DNA of 64,000 bases from Mycolicibacterium mageritense. GTDB lineage: Bacteria; Actinomycetota; Actinomycetes; Mycobacteriales; Mycobacteriaceae. Each line of letters starts with the position of its first letter. Position 1 is the first letter of the stretch. Below the pieces are notes generated by a model. That model saw only the letters and a list, made by a program, of their open reading frames with translations, searched no databases and was not told the DNA's origin. The stretch lies in NCBI RefSeq assembly GCF_010727475.1, contig NZ_AP022567.1, forward strand, positions 6,572,001 through 6,636,000, given 5' to 3'. The translations under genes and the position numbers were made by a program. Below are positions 61,605 through 64,000 of this stretch, piece after piece.

Positions 61605-61893
61605 CCCTCGGCGCTAACCCAATCCCTAACCCCACACCCCACCGACACGCCGGGCTCACCCGGGCATTTTCAAATGAGGCAACGAATCAGCGAAACGGAC
61701 ATATTTGATGAGTCAACGCGATTCGCGACAATATGTGGCAGATGTTCTGAATGGTGCAATCGCTGCCAAAGGGGCAGCAGTGATGGAAATTAATATTGTG
61801 ACGTATGTGGTTGATGATATCGATGTGGTTATTGTGCATCAGATTTGTTCACGCATTGACGGGCCGGCACCGCGCTGACGGGTCGGACTTCGT

Positions 61894-61949
61894 CGAGACC
61901 GACACCAGGGACAAATCGCGCCACACCTTTGTTCCTGGTGTCAGTCTCG
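61894..61949. terminator. Long hairpin after the DinB gene
   Basis: 22-bp arms, CGAGACCGACACCAGG... against ...CCTGGTGTCAGTCTCG, with two mismatches that can pair as G-U in one strand; 12-nt loop. Located 17 bp past the DinB stop. Likely a terminator that also separates the gene from the IS. Confidence 0.75.
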
Positions 61950-61965
61950 GTGCGCGCTGCCCGGC

Positions 61966-62448
61966 TCAGACGCCGGTCGTCCCGTCGATCCGCTCGCGGA
62001 TCAAGTCGGCGTGGCCGCAATGCCGTGCGTACTCGGCGATCATGTGCGTATAAATCCAACGCAGGCTGACCACACCGTCCATGAACGGACTGGTGTCCTC
62101 CAGCTCCCGAGCCGCACAATTGGCACGCGCGCACCGGATTTCTTCGCGCCAGACGTCTGCCGCAGCCCGGTACGAACCGTGCTGCGACAGCTCGAAGCCA
62201 CCGTCGTGGCCCTCAGCGTGATTTCCCGGGCCATAGATCGGCGGGGCCGATTCGCCTGCCAGGACGCGCCGAAACCAGTTGCGTTCGACCTCGGCGACAT
62301 GCTGAACCAACCCCAGCAGCGTCATCGTCGACGGTGGCACCGCGGCAGTGCGCAACTGTTGGTCGTCGAGCCCCTCGCATTTCAATGCCAAAGTCGCCCG
62401 GTAGAAATCCAGCCAGCTCTCCAGCGTGGTGCGCTCATCTGCATTCAT
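61966..62448 (-). CDS. DinB/DUF664 family protein
   Basis: 160 aa. Four-helix metal-binding bundle: ERTTLESWLDFYRATLALKCEGLDDQQLRTAAVPPSTMTLLGLVQHVAEVERNWFRRVL, ligand His in VQHVAEVE, and the C-terminal His pair in YARHCGHADLIRERIDG. Mycothiol-dependent transferase-like. ATG 62448 chosen by domain start; the ribosome site is weak. Confidence 0.92.
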   Translation of the reverse strand: MNADERTTLESWLDFYRATLALKCEGLDDQQLRTAAVPPSTMTLLGLVQHVAEVERNWFRRVLAGESAPPIYGPGNHAEGHDGGFELSQHGSYRAAADVWREEIRCARANCAARELEDTSPFMDGVVSLRWIYTHMIAEYARHCGHADLIRERIDGTTGV

Positions 62449-62528
62449 CGGTGGTGTGAGACGCCCTGTCGATGTCACAGGCACCGATGATGCCAGCGCA
62501 GGCAGACACGCGCGTCAGCGTCCGCGCT

Positions 62529-63812
62529 TCATCGACGCGTACGGGTCGGCAATGCGGCGACCGCCAACGTGGCCACGCCGGAGATCGTGAGCGCCCGCAC
62601 GAATCCGCCGGCTCCGGCGAAGCCGGCGATCACGTCGAAAACCGCGATGCCGAGGCCGCTGCCGACGGCGAACGCGATCTCCTGGAGTGCACCCGCATGC
62701 GAAAGCAACGCTGTGGGCGTCGCGTTGAACAACGCCACGACGGCAAGCGTGCCGACGATGCCGAAGCCGAACCCGACGAGCGCAAGACCGGGCGCATAGC
62801 CGCCGCCCTGGGCAATCCACAACAACCCGGCCGACTGGAGCGTGAGTGCCAATGCCACCACGACCGGCCGTGACATCACCCGGACCAGCAGCGGCCCGCA
62901 GATGCCACCGACCGCCGTCGCCGCGGCCTGCGGGATCAACACCAGTCCCGCCTGAGTGGGGCTCCAGCCCAACGCATCCTGAACGTGGATGCTGATCAGA
63001 TAGACAGACGCCGCAGCGGTCGCCGACGACACGAGGACTTGCGCGAACGAGCCCGCGAAGCCACGCTCGCGAAACAGCTCGACCGCGATGAACGGCGCAC
63101 TCAGGCGACGTTGTCGCCGGACGAAAGCGGCGAACACCGCGATGGCGACGGCGGCGATCGTCACACCGACGACCGGGTTCGCGACCACATGCTGTACGCC
63201 GAAGACGATGCCGCCGAGGGCGACTGCCGAGGCCAGCACACTGGGGACGTCCCAACTGACCACCGCTTGCGACCGCGTGTCCGGAACCAGCCAGATCGTC
63301 AGGAGGATCCCCGAGGCCGCGATCGGGACGCACGCGAGAAACACCGATCGCCAACCGAAGTGATCGGTGAGTGCTCCGCCGAGTATCGGCCCGACGGCGT
63401 TGGCGGCACCGAACGTCGCGACCCACAGCCCGTTGGCCACCGTGCGCGCGTGACCGCGATAGAGCGCCGCGATCGTGGAGACCACGTTGGCCACCACGAG
63501 GGCACCGGCCACGCCGAGCAGCACCCTCGCGCCGATGAGCACCCCTGGTCCAGGGGCCATCCCGGCGACGGCGTTCATGACCGTGAAACCCGTCATCCCG
63601 GTGAGCAGCAACGCTTTTCGACCGAACCGATCCCCCAGCCTGGCCGCCATCACGATGCTCGCCGCCATGGCGAGCGGGTACACGTCGACGATCCACGCCC
63701 GGTGCGTCGGCCGAGCGCCGAGGTCCGCCACGATGCTGGGAAGCGCCGTGTTGACCATGCTCACGGCCAAGCTGCCGGTGAGGATGCCGACGAGCAGGGG
63801 CACCATGGCCAC
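62529..63812 (-). CDS. MFS drug exporter (DHA2/EmrB type, 14 TM)
   Basis: 427 aa from GTG; a longer start near 63863 is possible. LTGSLAVSMVNTALPSIVADLGARPTHRAWIVDVYPLAMAASIVMAARLGDRFGRKALLLTGMTGFT contains the first helices and loop motif, and GVAGALVVANVVSTIAALYRGHARTVANGLWVATFGAANAVGPILGGALTDHFGWRSVFL is motif C and its neighbourhood. Proton-driven efflux of drugs, inferred. Divergent from the truncated gene at 63930, probably its regulator. Confidence 0.9.
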   Translation of the reverse strand: MAMVPLLVGILTGSLAVSMVNTALPSIVADLGARPTHRAWIVDVYPLAMAASIVMAARLGDRFGRKALLLTGMTGFTVMNAVAGMAPGPGVLIGARVLLGVAGALVVANVVSTIAALYRGHARTVANGLWVATFGAANAVGPILGGALTDHFGWRSVFLACVPIAASGILLTIWLVPDTRSQAVVSWDVPSVLASAVALGGIVFGVQHVVANPVVGVTIAAVAIAVFAAFVRRQRRLSAPFIAVELFRERGFAGSFAQVLVSSATAAASVYLISIHVQDALGWSPTQAGLVLIPQAAATAVGGICGPLLVRVMSRPVVVALALTLQSAGLLWIAQGGGYAPGLALVGFGFGIVGTLAVVALFNATPTALLSHAGALQEIAFAVGSGLGIAVFDVIAGFAGAGGFVRALTISGVATLAVAALPTRTRR

Positions 63813-63929
63813 ACCGGGGCGTCGCTCCTCCTGGTCGCGCAGATCCTGGCAGCTCGATATCACATTTACGATGGTTGGCCATATGGAGCGCTCAAGCAAG
63901 TACTGACCAATCAGTGAGATACTCACCAA

Positions 63930-64000
63930 ATGGGTAGCAATGGAGCTCAGCCCGGTTCGAGGCACAGAACCGCAAAGGTGGTGGAGGCGTGGTCGCGGCC
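63930..64000 (+). CDS. Start of a truncated gene, probably a TetR-type regulator
   Basis: Only 23 codons before the window ends (MGSNGAQPGSRHRTAKVVEAWSR). The basic N-terminal tail and divergent place beside an MFS exporter suggest a TetR regulator; the DNA-binding domain itself is outside. Small inverted repeats ACTGA-N4-TCAGT (63902-63915) and GTGAG-N3-CTCAC (63914-63926) upstream may be its operators. Confidence 0.45.
   Translation, partial: MGSNGAQPGSRHRTAKVVEAWSR

Larger units (their letters stand above)
60283..61716 (-). mobile_element. Insertion sequence with repeated end boxes
   Basis: Holds one DDE transposase gene. Both ends share ATGTCCG-N7/8-ATTCGTTGCCTCATTT in inverted orientation (left about 60297-60340, right about 61660-61704). 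Outer AT-rich DNA (60085-60180 and 61700-61850) may also belong to the element, so exact tips and target duplication are unresolved. Confidence 0.7.

Noticed and set aside
62515..63882. 455-codon minus-strand frame overlapping the MFS exporter
   Set aside because: Gly/Arg-rich shadow; the alternative frame encodes recognisable MFS helices and motifs.
1..64000. tRNA, rRNA and riboswitch search by eye
   Set aside because: No T-loop-like GGTTCRANYCC blocks in cloverleaf context and no recognised riboswitch core were seen.

Overview
The window is high-GC actinobacterial DNA, most likely from a rapidly growing mycobacterium (Mycolicibacterium) or a close relative. Evidence: an Arr rifampicin ADP-ribosyltransferase, a short resuscitation-promoting factor, a PepD-type HtrA protease with a long proline-rich N-terminus, an LGFP-repeat lipoprotein, two F420-type (LLM) oxidoreductases, two DinB/DUF664 proteins, an ECF41 (SigJ-type) sigma factor and many TetR regulators. 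Species assignment is inference from gene content. No rRNA, tRNA or CRISPR array was seen.

Layout. 1-2290: the broken right part of a transposon carrying a DDE transposase and a TniB/ExeA-like ATPase, both frameshifted. 2314-4922: accessory cargo (an unrecognised protein with a RusA-like half, a small orphan gene, a tyrosine recombinase) followed by three 20-bp direct repeats that look like multi-site transposon-end boxes. 5107-7962: a 2.8-kb segment with a secreted Cys-rich protein, a putative alpha-beta-barrel protein and a YaeQ protein, bounded by a 45-bp direct repeat (44/45 identical). 8072-31.7 kb: accessory metabolism (SRPBCC proteins, dehydrogenases, hydrolases, LLM and GMC oxidoreductases, MpaB-like protein) interleaved with TetR/LysR regulators, several pseudogene remnants, and an operon for a large putative metalloprotease with an N-terminal motif shared with contractile-injection-system effectors (10965-13840). 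31.8-44.4 kb: regulator/enzyme pairs (SnoaL-like protein, hydrolase, MFS, ArsR, TetR plus dehydrogenase pairs, phenylalanine hydroxylase, ArsR plus AHSA1 pair), a DUF480-methyltransferase fusion and a lone PIN protein. 44.8-60.0 kb: more core-like content: acyltransferase, GNAT, FAD oxidoreductase plus metallo-beta-lactamase-fold pair, an ECF41 sigma locus, PepD-like protease, Arr, MarR plus EamA, FKBP lipoprotein, methyltransferase, Rpf. 60.1-61.9 kb: an IS with repeated end boxes, about 280 bp upstream of rpf. 61.9-64.0 kb: DinB protein, MFS exporter and a divergent truncated gene.

How the parts work together. Many loci are a regulator divergent from, or in operon with, one or two detoxification-type enzymes, and several carry a visible inverted-repeat operator between them (20220, 24298, 31724, 38766, 42438, 43582). 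The clearest small network is the ECF41 sigma factor at 53742: sequences fitting the described ECF41 promoter (TGTCACA, 16-bp spacer, CGTC) lie before the quinone oxidoreductase-cupin lipoprotein operon just downstream and, with one mismatch, before the FAD oxidoreductase at 48203. Decay is common: two frameshifted transposon genes, an SRPBCC remnant, an internally deleted FAD monooxygenase, a frameshifted FAD reductase and an MFS fragment.
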